Translations under genes and position numbers: made by a program
Assembly: GCA_937996625.1 (NCBI GenBank)
Contig: CALKVA010000034.1
Location: forward strand, 1-36,362
From: UBA5951 sp009936885
Lineage (GTDB): Bacteria > Pseudomonadota > Alphaproteobacteria > Puniceispirillales > Puniceispirillaceae
Reading direction: 5' to 3'
DNA length: 36,362 nt
The notes under the pieces: model-generated
The model's database searches: none
Told to the model about the DNA's origin: nothing
Seen by the model: the letters and a program-made list of their open reading frames with translations, nothing else
Shown: positions 1 through 7,628 of the stretch, one piece after another
Position numbering within the stretch: position 1 is the stretch's first letter
How the letters are laid out: each line of letters begins with the position of its first letter

Positions 1-74
1 ACCTAATCGAATGGCGTGGTCTTGGTGCGGATGGTCATCCCTTAAAAGGGTCATTTAGCTTTACGGTTAAATAG
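1..74 (+). CDS. CopC-like copper-resistance protein, C-terminal end (partial)
   Basis: Only the last 23 codons are in the window; the reading frame enters from the left edge and ends at TAG 72-74. The residues WRGLGADGHPLKGSFSFTV match the C-terminal beta-strand of the CopC/YobA family, periplasmic copper-binding proteins, where a W-R-x-L-x-A-D-G-H-P block followed by G-x-F-x-F-x-V closes the beta-sandwich. The start of a possible copD reading frame follows two bases later, as in normal copCD operons. Assignment rests on this short tail alone, so a more distant CopC-domain protein remains possible. Confidence 0.6.
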   Translation, partial: LIEWRGLGADGHPLKGSFSFTVK

Positions 75-76
75 CA

Positions 77-109
77 ATGCTGGACCTCTGGGAATTGGCT
101 CAGAGATGA
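77..109 (+). pseudogene. copD 5' fragment, cut off after about ten codons
   Basis: An ATG two bases after the copC-like stop opens MLDLWELAQR and then hits TGA at 107-109. CopD-type membrane proteins commonly begin with a similar M-x-D-x-W-x-(I/L)-A segment before the first membrane helix, and copD normally follows copC. No continuation of the membrane protein is visible in any frame, so the gene seems to be replaced by foreign or deleted sequence from about 100 onward. The match is short and the call is an inference from position plus the first eight residues. Confidence 0.35.
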
Positions 110-208
110 AAGTATGGATGCCAACTAGCGCATAACACACTTTTTAACACACCTAATTTATGTGCTTGTAAACAGCTGAATTTAAATAGGAAAAGTTTAA
201 GCAGTTTT

Positions 209-253
209 ATCATAATCCGCGTGTCGGGGGTTCAAGTCCCTCCTCCGCTACCA
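209..253 (+). tRNA. 3' half of a tRNA-Met (CAU) gene, attachment-site remnant
   Basis: The segment folds as the 3' half of a tRNA: anticodon loop ATCATAA (209-215, anticodon CAT 211-213), anticodon-stem 3' strand TCCGC, variable loop GTGTC, T-stem GGGGG with loop TTCAAGT and CCCTC, acceptor strand CTCCGCT, discriminator A, and encoded CCA (251-253). The sequence upstream (GTTTT at 204-208) does not supply GCGGA, and there is no D-arm or 5' acceptor strand, so this is not a functional tRNA. Tyrosine-recombinase elements that integrate into a tRNA gene leave exactly such a 3' fragment at the distal junction. By that logic bases to the left belong to the element and bases to the right are the original downstream chromosome. 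Confidence 0.8.
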
Positions 254-357
254 AGATTTTCAAGTTAAACTTCCAGTTTTTCAGCTGTCACAGCACGTTT
301 TGGTTTGAATTTTACAATCGTCTGATGTGATCTCTTCTCTTACATAATTTAATGTGA

Positions 358-2379
358 TCATTTCCAGCTTATAATAAGTTTGTCGAGCGGCCCAAAGATT
401 ATTTCTGTCTGGCCAGATTCGATGCGTTCTTTGAAATCTACATACACTCGTTCGTTTCCGACAAGGGTCACTATACCTTTAATATAAATAAAGTCCTCGC
501 TGAACTGATACACAAGTTCTTCCCTACCTTGAACGCCTTCTTTTGTTATATCTTCATGTGAAGCGTTAATTATCTGAAAATCTGACGCCACTACAATTAA
601 ATCTTTACCTTCAAGAACGGTTTTATAACCTTCGTCCCTCAGTGATATATACCAGTTAATGACCTTCGTTTCATGCTTACTTTTTAAGAATACTTTTACT
701 CTTGGGCCCCCAGGTCCAATCTCAATACCAGCTAAATCCTTTTTACCATCCCCGTTAAAATCACCGATGACGATATTACTAATATCAAGTAATTCGGAAA
801 CGTTAGTGTTAGGGGTGGGTAAGAATGCCCCATTTTTATCTTGCAGAAATAAGAAAGGGTAGTTTTTCTCACCTAGATCAATTTGTCGGTTCCAAATTGG
901 AAGAGATTGAATTACTAAGTCATCTAGTTCATCACCATTTATATCTTCAAAATAGAAGTTGTTAATATACTTTGTTGCATAATTTTAATTGGCTATGCGG
1001 TTGGCTCGTTGGTTGGGAAAGAAGCGGTGAGTAGCATGTCGGAAGCAATCTTGATCGTTTAAATAAACTTGTAGTCCAGATGTCGACCAGTCAGCAATAA
1101 ATTGTCCCTCAACAATATCGAGTCGACCATCATTATTGACATCGACTAGTTCTATATTGGCCGTACCAAACGAGATTTTGTTTAAACTATCGTCTTTTTT
1201 TAGATTATCTGTGTTGGATTCGAACATCTCTGTAAGTATTTCTACATCAAACCAATATTCTCCAATAGTAAATGATATGTTATTGCTAAAATCTTGATCT
1301 CCGTCGCCATAAATGACCAATAACGTCCGGTGGTTCTCGATATGTTCAGCTAGATTGAACGACGGATCTCTCTCGAAGCTTGGGATTTCCAAGCTGATCA
1401 CGTAATCAACTATCCCATCGCCATTTAGGTCGCCTGACTCGCCATCCTCGACCCAATGATCTGTTACCAGCTGCGGAAGCGGATTTTCCGCTAATTGAAA
1501 CTCATTATTTCGTAACTGCAAAATTGGGTATGTAGCTTTTCCATTGGCCTCAGTCAGAGGTATAATATCGACCATTCCGTCTGCATTAATATCAGAGACA
1601 AGTCCGCCATGATTTACATCGTTTTGATGCGCTTCAGGGGGCGTGATTATATCAAACTCTTGCCCCCCCTTATTAATCAAAATTATATCAGGTTCACCTT
1701 CGGGTAAGTTATAAATCCCGTTCCTTTCAAAATACTCCACATGATCCGATGTAGTAAAACCGACAAAGTCAGGATAATTATCTTGGTTTAAATCAATAAA
1801 TTGACCTTCCCTAATATGCCGTCTGGTTGCTTCTTCGCCCAATTTGATTTTGTCAAATTTACCTGACGACGTTCCTGTAAGAATAATAGGTGGCGTTTGC
1901 GTCTCAACGTAGTCGATCATCAAATCAGAGATAGCATCCAAATTTATGTCGCCGACTGCTACAATATAAGGGTCAGAATCATAAATTTCCGTGTCTGTTG
2001 CTAACCCTCCTTTCGTTCCTCGTTGAAAAAAAGGAATGTTAGTTGAAATTGCAGTAAAATTCTTCAGAAAATCGAACGTTTTGCTCTGAGCGCTGGACCC
2101 AGAATTATTGAAACGTCGAGCCCTGCAATAGCGACCTGTACTTTCTGATTCATTCTGCGGGCCAGTGACTTCGTTATACTCTAGTTCACCGCCATATACA
2201 GAACCGTTATCTTTATAAAACTTTTCAAGGGCACGTCTTGTCTTTTTGCCGTAAGCGCCATCAATCGAGCCCGTATTATATCCAAGTTGATTGAGTGTAT
2301 TTTGAGTATTCGAAACTGTGTTCGCTTGTATTTGGGTGAGTAGTCCGCACACGAACAGGAGCGCTACACAAATATACAT
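358..2379 (-). pseudogene. FG-GAP/VCBS-repeat secreted protein with peptidoglycan-binding domain, interrupted by an in-frame TAA
   Basis: The frame opens at ATG 2379 (AGGA five bases upstream) with a signal peptide (MYICVALLFVCGLLTQIQA). A longer ATG at 2490 would put 37 polar residues in front of it, so 2379 is preferred. A PG_binding_1-like stretch (TLNQLGYNTGSIDGAYG...) follows, then repeated calcium-binding-like motifs DINLDAISD, DLNQDNYPD, DINADGMVD, DLNGDGIVD, DVNNDGRLD typical of FG-GAP/VCBS beta-propellers. TAA at 985-987 stops it at 464 aa. The same frame continues without another stop to TGA 358-360 and carries two more repeats (DINGDELDD, DFNGDGKKD), so the intact ancestor was about 673 aa. 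One base change or a sequencing error would explain it; no binding partner can be named. Confidence 0.8.
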
Positions 2380-2723
2380 TGCAATCCTACTCGTATGATA
2401 ATTCCGACTGAAATCGTTGGAAACTCTGCGGGAAAAGTGCCAGATGCAATTTTTTTGGAAAGTATAACTATTAGATTTTTTTGCCCGCATAGTCTAAGCC
2501 TCACTATCAAAGTCAAAATAGTAAGGTATTACGATGTTTAGCATTCTCTGTCTAAAGCTATTTAATCCCACTGCCAATAAAATTAGAAGCTTCTGAAATC
2601 GAACTAACAATGTGGTCTATTTTTCCAGGAAGTTTATCCCAGTTGACACCTGCTCGATTAACCCAATACCGTGGGCGAATTCTAAAAGCTTTTTTCAAGC
2701 CGCTTTAGTCTTAAACGGTCTAA
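2380..2723. other. Gene-poor interval with no convincing gene
   Basis: These bases separate the FG-GAP pseudogene from the PBP1C scrap. A minus-strand frame of about 49 codons (2558-2707, ending in GSGIK) is open and has ordinary composition, but it has no ATG and no family I recognise, so it may be another gene remnant. I see no clear promoter, terminator or repeat. Confidence 0.4.
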
Positions 2724-3005
2724 AATGGGAAAATTGCTAGTGCAGATGGAGTCGAAAGGCGTTTAAATAAGAAGATCTGTCCACAATTGATATCGCATCC
2801 TAAGGATGGGGTGATGATCTATCAGGACGGTAATATCCTACCTGTTAGATCAAACCTGAAGGGCATGGTCTGGTATTTAAATGGACAACGTGCGAATATG
2901 AACAAACAAAACATTATTGTTCAGCACGAAGGGTTCTATGCCATTTTAGCTTCAAGGAACGGCTTTACTACAACTGTATTTGTTGAAGTGCTGGGGCCAA
3001 AATAA
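2724..3005 (+). pseudogene. Penicillin-binding protein 1C C-terminal domain fragment
   Basis: The frame is open from 2724 to TAA 3003-3005; TTG 2787 is the first plausible start, without a good ribosome site. The residues ISHPKDGVMIY...LPVRSNLKGMVWYLNGQ...GFYAILASRNG resemble the BiPBP_C beta-sandwich that ends PbpC-type glycan polymerases (P-x-D-G-x-x-I, then W-x-x-N-G, then G-x-Y-x-L). The transglycosylase and transpeptidase domains that should come first, several hundred residues, are absent; upstream is a stop codon and unrelated sequence. It is most likely a decayed gene end. A free-standing small protein cannot be excluded. Confidence 0.55.
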
Positions 3006-3386
3006 TGATTAGTATGATGGCAACAGATACTGATTTCACAAAAATGGACTGAAGAACCAGTTGTTGTTTTTATCATTAGACTATTCCGCTTGCTTTAATC
3101 CGTAAAAAGGCTCACAAAGTTAACACACACAAAAATTGTGCTTCTAACTGTAGCTGTTAGGCGTTCGTTGATGAACAAGTCTACAGCCGACTGCTAAGCA
3201 GAAAATATGATTTAAGCAAACTAACGCGCCCTAGCCATAATTGACGTCACAACACTCCTATTGTTGTCAGAAATCTTTGATAGTGTTTTTCACACATCAA
3301 GTAAATTTGATTTTGCGGGCATTTTTGGGGATTGCGTCTGAGGAAAACACAATTTTCTAAATATCAAATTTTTGGAGCAAAACAAA
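3006..3386. other. Intergenic stretch, 381 bp
   Basis: No coding frame on either strand is convincing. A small inverted repeat ACAACA (3249-3254)/TGTTGT (3262-3267) sits next to a TTGACG hexamer (3241-3246) and a TGACGTCA palindrome (3242-3249), about 120 bp before the 44-aa gene. These could be a promoter or operator, but no good -10 lies at the right distance. The sequence just before the ATG is AT-rich with a GGAG ribosome site. Confidence 0.35.
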
Positions 3387-3521
3387 ATGTCAAAAGGCAA
3401 CAGCCGCAAAGGCAATCGAGAAACAAAAAAACCTAAAAAAGAAACCCAAAAAGTTTTAGCAACAGCTGGCACTATTTCAAATCCTACACAGTTAGAACTT
3501 GGTTCTAAAAAAAGGAAATAG
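3387..3521 (+). CDS. Small lysine-rich conserved protein (44 aa)
   Basis: ATG 3387 lies nine bases after GGAG (3374-3377) and opens a 44-codon frame beginning MSKGNSRKGNRETKKPKKE. It is rich in Lys, Arg and Asn and has no membrane segment. I recognise this as a short basic protein type seen in alphaproteobacteria (typically MSKGNxxxGNREAKKPKK...), whose function is unknown to me; a nucleic-acid or ribosome-associated role is only a guess from charge. The next gene starts two bases after its TAG, so the two are probably co-transcribed. It is short enough to be missed by automatic calling. Confidence 0.75.
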   Translation: MSKGNSRKGNRETKKPKKETQKVLATAGTISNPTQLELGSKKRK

Positions 3522-3522
3522 A

Positions 3523-3774
3523 ATGAAGCTCACTCTGATTTATTTAATGTTAACAATGCTCATTTCAACGAATGTTCGGGCGGAAAAATTCAATCTACAA
3601 AAATCAGAGGATAACTATGTTTCTTTAAATGAGTGCCTCTATGCACTATCGAAAGGCAGCCGAATTTTAAAAGGTAAGGGTGATGTTTTTATCTACCAAA
3701 ATAGCGTTTGGGAATTTTCTTTTACGGATGAACAGCAATTCGAATGCAAATTAATAGGCAAATTAGTTGATTAG
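3523..3774 (+). CDS. Small exported protein of unknown function (83 aa)
   Basis: ATG 3523 follows an AAGGA ribosome site within the end of the upstream 44-aa gene, so the shorter start is preferred over an upstream in-frame TTG/GTG. Residues 1-20 (MKLTLIYLMLTMLISTNVRA, cleavage after ARA-like VRA) form a standard Sec signal peptide. The mature part is about 63 residues with two cysteines (in NECLY and FECKL) that could form a periplasmic disulfide. I do not recognise a family. It lies in a run of three small genes. Confidence 0.6.
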   Translation: MKLTLIYLMLTMLISTNVRAEKFNLQKSEDNYVSLNECLYALSKGSRILKGKGDVFIYQNSVWEFSFTDEQQFECKLIGKLVD

Positions 3775-3997
3775 CAGTTCAACTAAAAAATTGAAGCGTA
3801 TAATCATAAAAAAGAAGGATGAACAACAGGTGCTTTCAGACAGTAAAAAAATGACTAAATCCGAATTAGAAAAACTTGGCATTAAATGCATTCCAACAGA
3901 TGCCTATCATGTTGGTCCATATAAATATTCAAATTTGAAAGATGCCTTGGCAGAGGCGGTGCGGTCCAGCGCCAAACAAAAGATTAAAAACCTTTGA
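3767..3997 (+). CDS. Conserved small hypothetical protein (up to 76 aa)
   Basis: The frame runs to TGA 3995-3997 with a TTG at 3767 overlapping the previous stop; an internal ATG at 3851 gives a 48-aa alternative (MTKSELEKLGIKCIPTDAYH...). The block G-I-K-C-I-P-T-D-x-Y-H followed by Y-x-Y-x-N-L-x-D-A-L-A-x-A resembles short uncharacterised proteobacterial proteins with an I-x-x-V-P-x-D-x-F-H...Y-R-Y-T-N-L-x-D-A pattern. The lysine-rich start (KKLKRIIIKKKDEQQ) is the less conserved-looking part, so the shorter form may be the real one. No function can be assigned. Confidence 0.5.
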   Translation: MISSSTKKLKRIIIKKKDEQQVLSDSKKMTKSELEKLGIKCIPTDAYHVGPYKYSNLKDALAEAVRSSAKQKIKNL

Positions 3998-4084
3998 CAA
4001 AATTGAATGCTCAAAAACTTTAACAGCAATCAAATAAAAGAACTTTTTTGCTAACTCTTAGAACATAAACATAACTGGCCTAAC

Positions 4085-4122
4085 AACGGCTAATGATTTT
4101 GGGAAAAGTTAGAGCCGTTTTT
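4085..4122 (+). terminator. Candidate Rho-independent terminator
   Basis: Arms AACGGCT (4085-4091) and AGCCGTT (4113-4119) pair perfectly over seven bases around a 21-base loop and are followed by a short T-run. It lies about 90 bases downstream of the small-gene cluster. The loop is long and the T-tract short, so strength is doubtful. Confidence 0.35.
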
Positions 4123-4451
4123 GAAGAGGAAAATGAGTAGTTAGTGCTTCTTTTATGACAGTCACACCCCCGCGGAGTGTCCAAGTTTCCGATTAGAGGC
4201 ACTGAAAAACAGCGTAAACGTAAGAGCCAAATCTGGAGCTAACTGTTCGTTTTAAAACTACCTAATTTTGAGGGGGTAGGGGTATATAATTACTATCTTT
4301 TTTGTTTTGACTTGAAAATTGACAAAAATAGGCAGGTAAAAGAGATTTGCTCCCACGGTACAATAACTACTTTTATGGCCAGCGGTTGCACATTAGCTTG
4401 GATTAATAGGAAGTTTTACCATTTCTCAAGTGGAGCTTTTTATCTAAATAT

Positions 4452-4556
4452 CCTCCGCATTATGTTGAAATAAAATCTGATAAAGCGTTTTATGTTTGCA
4501 ACGGAGGCGGGTGGCTCGCAGTAATGTGTTGAAATAAACGCTTGATATTTATCAGA
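4452..4556 (+). promoter_or_regulatory. Structured leader candidate upstream of the DEAD-box helicase
   Basis: A long stem is possible between TCTGATAAAGCGTTT (4476-4490) and AAACGC (4536-4541) plus TTTATCAGA (4548-4556), 15 pairs with one six-base bulge. A second pairing, CCTCCG (4452-4457) with CGGAGG (4502-4507), interlocks with it, so the two would either form a pseudoknot or exclude each other. The 12-mer TGTTGAAATAAA occurs twice (4463-4474, 4527-4538). The element ends 41 bases before the helicase start. Cold-inducible DEAD-box helicase mRNAs often have long structured leaders; that link is inference. Confidence 0.45.
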
Positions 4557-4597
4557 GCCTCATGCTCAACCTGATGAAGATTGATGAAAGTTAGATT

Positions 4598-5947
4598 TTG
4601 AAAAGTACAAATTTTGAAGCACTCGGATTAAATAAGGCGTTGGTACGCGCGTTATTAGAAGCTGGTTATTTAGAGCCAACACCAATTCAAATCCTTGCAA
4701 TCCCAAAAGTTATCGAAGGAAGCGACATTCTTGGTATTGCCCAAACTGGTACGGGTAAAACTGCTGCGTTTTCTCTACCGATATTGCACCACTTAAATGC
4801 TAAGCAAGTTAAAATTAAAGCCCGCCATCCTCGCGCGTTGGTTTTAGCGCCCACCCGGGAACTTGCTATCCAGATAGCTGATTCAGTCAGACTCTATGGC
4901 AGTCATATAGCTTTCAAACAGACATCAATTTATGGTGGTGTTGGTCAGAATCCGCAAGTTGCTTCTTTGAAACGTGGCGTTGATGTGATTGTCGCAACAC
5001 CTGGTCGGCTTCTTGACCTTGTTAATCAGGGCTTATGTCAACTTGGTTATATTGAGCATTTTGTACTCGATGAAGCTGACCGAATGTTGGATATGGGCTT
5101 TATCCATGACGTCAAGAAAATTGTCGCCAAATTGCCACAAAAGCGTCAGACGCTATTTTTCTCTGCAACCATGCCAAAAAGTGTTGCTGCCTTTGCTGGA
5201 GAACTACTTCATAAACCTGTGAACGTTTCTGTAACAGCGCAAGCAACCACTGTCGATAGGATTGATCAGTCAGTAATTTTTGTGCCGCAGAACCATAAAC
5301 AACAACAGTTAGTGCATCTACTAAAGGATGATGGAATTACATCTACTATCGTGTTTACTCGAACTAAGCATCGTGCAAATCGGGTATCTCTCGCCCTTAA
5401 TAAGGCTGGAATTTCGTCTGAGCCAATTCACGGGAATAAATCGCAAGGTGCACGCCAGCGCGCTTTGAATGCCTTCAAAGCAGGGGAGATTAGGGCTCTT
5501 ATTGCAACTGATATTGCTGCGCGCGGAATTGATGTGGAAGCTGTTTCGCATGTCATAAATTTTGAGCTTCCTAACGTTCCAGAAGACTATGTCCATCGAA
5601 TTGGCCGGACTGCGCGAGCTGGTGCATCAGGTTTCGCTATTTCACTTTGTGCTCCGGATGAACGCTCTTATCTTAAATCCATAGAGAAGCTTATTAAGCT
5701 TAGTATCAATGTGGCCAAAAGCATTAATGTTAATAATGATAATATCACGCCAACCAAGCCACGCGAAGCACATCCGCCTCGTCAGTCGGCAAAGCTAGGA
5801 GGCTCTCGTGGTCCCAAGCCATCAGAGGAACAGGGCGGTCAAAATAAAATTGCCGGGCAAAAAAAGAAGAAAGGCAGTGGCATTATCCAGAATCAACGCC
5901 TTTCTAGAAATGGAAAAGCCAGGGGTCGCTGGCGTTCCAAGCACTAA
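4598..5947 (+). CDS. rhlE: DEAD-box ATP-dependent RNA helicase, RhlE type
   Basis: All helicase motifs are present in order: Q motif (F5 and PTPIQ 27-31), motif I AQTGTGKT (48-55), PTRELA, TPGR, DEAD, SAT, then in the second RecA domain IVFTRTK, TDIAARGID and HRIGRTARAG. The protein unwinds short RNA duplexes with ATP in the cytoplasm, in ribosome assembly or RNA turnover. Residues after about 375 form a basic low-complexity tail (KKKKGSG, RGRWRSKH) as in RhlE proteins. The start is TTG 4598; no ATG gives a full Q motif, and the ribosome site is weak. It stands alone after a 600-bp leader with strong inverted repeats, suggesting post-transcriptional control. Other DEAD paralogues (SrmB, CsdA) are less likely given length and tail. 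Confidence 0.93.
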   Translation: MKSTNFEALGLNKALVRALLEAGYLEPTPIQILAIPKVIEGSDILGIAQTGTGKTAAFSLPILHHLNAKQVKIKARHPRALVLAPTRELAIQIADSVRLYGSHIAFKQTSIYGGVGQNPQVASLKRGVDVIVATPGRLLDLVNQGLCQLGYIEHFVLDEADRMLDMGFIHDVKKIVAKLPQKRQTLFFSATMPKSVAAFAGELLHKPVNVSVTAQATTVDRIDQSVIFVPQNHKQQQLVHLLKDDGITSTIVFTRTKHRANRVSLALNKAGISSEPIHGNKSQGARQRALNAFKAGEIRALIATDIAARGIDVEAVSHVINFELPNVPEDYVHRIGRTARAGASGFAISLCAPDERSYLKSIEKLIKLSINVAKSINVNNDNITPTKPREAHPPRQSAKLGGSRGPKPSEEQGGQNKIAGQKKKKGSGIIQNQRLSRNGKARGRWRSKH

Positions 5948-5985
5948 TTATTATACACTTTTCAGCACACCTTATTCTCACAATT

Positions 5986-6864
5986 TTAAAGAATAGGTGC
6001 GTAACCTTTGCTTTCTACAAGAGCTTTTAATCCCTCCCTATAAGTTGGAAAGATTAGTTTTACACCTAGTTCAGGGCCTACGACCACAGATCTTAATCGC
6101 CGTTTTGAGATATAAAAAGATCGGGCCATAGGTGTTAATTCGGCATCTTCAAATGCGATTGGCTTTGGTGGTTCTATGCCAAGAAGTGAGGCTGCATATC
6201 GTACCACTTCTCCTTGTGAGGCAGGTTCCTCATCACATAAGTTTATTATACGTGACGGGCGCGGTTTTGCCATTGCGGCAATGATTATATTTGTGATGTC
6301 TGTTTGATTTATTCGGTTTGTTAGCTGACCTTCTTTTTCAATAATACGCGCGCTTCCCTCTAACAGATTTACAATAGGATTTCGCCCTGGGCCATAAATA
6401 CCTGCTACTCTGAATATTTCTGCACGGCATGCTCCCTGCCATTCCTGTTCTGCTATTAATCGTGCAAGACCGCGCTTTGTCGCAGGTGCTGCTGGAACGC
6501 TCTCATCAATAAAACCCTGCTCTTGGTCGGGATAGACTGAGGTTGCTGAGACATATCCAACCCATCCTGAAAACGTGCAGAGCTCTTGTTGGTGAGCTTT
6601 CAAAACGGGGTCATAGCCAGCAAGTGCAGATATGGTTGTGATAACGTGACTTGCGTTGGACAGATGGGAGCTCAAATCGTTGATTTGCCCGCCATCTTCG
6701 AATTTGAGGATTTGCCAGTCATTTGGCACATTAGGCTCAAGGCGTTTTGGGTGTCTGGTTGTTCCAGTTATTTGCCAGCCCTTTTGATGCAGTGCTCTTG
6801 CTAGATGTTGTCCAACATACCCAAGACCAAATATGAATAAGTGATTATTTTTGCTTTTTTTCAA
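5986..6864 (-). CDS. Atypical SDR NAD(P)-binding protein, YeeZ-like
   Basis: The N-terminus has a Rossmann nucleotide motif (FGLGYVGQHLARAL, about residues 13-26) and a later S-x-T-S-V-Y-P segment resembling the active-site strand of extended SDRs, but the usual Lys of Y-x-x-x-K is absent (Y-P-D-Q-E). E. coli YeeZ shows the same pattern, so this may bind a cofactor without classic epimerase chemistry. The start is TTG 6864, overlapping the cobF TGA as TTGA, with AGGAAAG inside cobF as ribosome site. It is the last gene of the minus-strand cob operon and is translationally coupled to cobF. A role in B12 metabolism is suggested only by position. It converges with the helicase across 38 bp. Confidence 0.75.
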   Translation of the reverse strand: MKKSKNNHLFIFGLGYVGQHLARALHQKGWQITGTTRHPKRLEPNVPNDWQILKFEDGGQINDLSSHLSNASHVITTISALAGYDPVLKAHQQELCTFSGWVGYVSATSVYPDQEQGFIDESVPAAPATKRGLARLIAEQEWQGACRAEIFRVAGIYGPGRNPIVNLLEGSARIIEKEGQLTNRINQTDITNIIIAAMAKPRPSRIINLCDEEPASQGEVVRYAASLLGIEPPKPIAFEDAELTPMARSFYISKRRLRSVVVGPELGVKLIFPTYREGLKALVESKGYAPIL

Positions 6865-7628
6865 CTAATTCTTTCCTGCCGTAACAAATAGCTATCCATA
6901 ATCCAGCCATGCCTCTTACGCGCATTTTTTCTTGTCTCAACTATGAGATCACAAACCTTGGCTAGCTTGCCTTCGATTAACACTTCATTCTCCATGCCAA
7001 GATAGGCTCCCCACCAAATGTGATATAAATCTGGCGTTAAGGATGTAAAGGCGCAATTTCCATCCAGCATAATGATGGCTGTATCAACGCCTTCTGGAAA
7101 ACCAAAATCAACCAGTTGTCGTCCTGTGGTTATAATAAACGGCTTGCCAATTTCATTAACAGGTATTTTATGAGCAGCGGTTAATGCCTGCACGGCAGTT
7201 ATTCCAGGTGTTACTGTGATAGTCGCTGCCGGCTTTAGGCGTTTGGCAATTCTAATTGAGCTATCATATAATGACGGATCGCCCCAGATAAGAAGTCCAA
7301 CAGAATTAATCTGTCTTGCCAAAGACTGTTTAGCTGTTTTGATACAATCAGCCCAAATCTCAGCAATAGCATCATGCCATTCTTCTACTGCTACAAGATA
7401 GGGTTTATTATTATCACGAACTGGTAAATCAAATTCAAATAGGGGGGGGCTGTCTTCTGCAAGTAACTCATTACAAATCTGGTGCCGCAAATCAGCGAGG
7501 TCGCTTTTGCTATTACCCTTTCGAGGAATAATAAGGATATCTACTTCCTTTAATTGCTGGATTGCCTGAATGGTTATATGTGCTGGATTGCCAGTGCCAA
7601 TGCCAACAAGAAATAACTCAATTGTCAT
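6861..7628 (-). CDS. cobF: Precorrin-6A synthase (deacetylating)
   Basis: CobF methylates C1 of precorrin-5 and releases the C20-derived acetate to give precorrin-6A (EC 2.1.1.152), a step specific to the aerobic pathway. The sequence has the tetrapyrrole methylase fold: LFLVGIGTGNPAHIT near the N-terminus, LLIWGDPSLYDSSIRI in the middle and the TVTPGITAVQAL substrate loop. The length of 255 aa fits CobF. ATG 7628 is preferred over an upstream in-frame start at 7658 because the glycine motif then starts at the usual distance; it overlaps cobA by 11 bp. The SDR gene follows with a four-base overlap. Confidence 0.92.
   Translation of the reverse strand: MTIELFLVGIGTGNPAHITIQAIQQLKEVDILIIPRKGNSKSDLADLRHQICNELLAEDSPPLFEFDLPVRDNNKPYLVAVEEWHDAIAEIWADCIKTAKQSLARQINSVGLLIWGDPSLYDSSIRIAKRLKPAATITVTPGITAVQALTAAHKIPVNEIGKPFIITTGRQLVDFGFPEGVDTAIIMLDGNCAFTSLTPDLYHIWWGAYLGMENEVLIEGKLAKVCDLIVETRKNARKRHGWIMDSYLLRQERIS

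Larger units (their letters stand above)
3998..4597. other. 600-bp intergenic region: terminator-like hairpin, then leader of the helicase gene
   Basis: No gene is supported here on either strand. A hairpin with a short T-run lies at 4085-4122. The last 150 bases contain nested inverted repeats and a 12-bp direct repeat just before the helicase (listed separately). A G-rich patch (4270-4283) with a CTACC/GGTAG pairing lies between. The interval is long for this otherwise tightly packed sequence, which favours a regulatory role. Confidence 0.5.

Noticed and set aside
150..260. Possible tmRNA (ssrA) 3' end ending in CCA
   Set aside because: The anticodon loop with CAT, a five-base variable loop and normal stem spacing fit an elongator tRNA-Met half; no tag reading frame or pseudoknots are seen.
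2558..2707. Open minus-strand frame of about 49 codons
   Set aside because: No ATG, no ribosome site and no recognisable family; may be another gene remnant but cannot be supported.
3290..3472. 60-aa minus-strand ORF
   Set aside because: It is the reverse of the 44-aa gene and its upstream region; the plus-strand frame has a ribosome site and familiar sequence.
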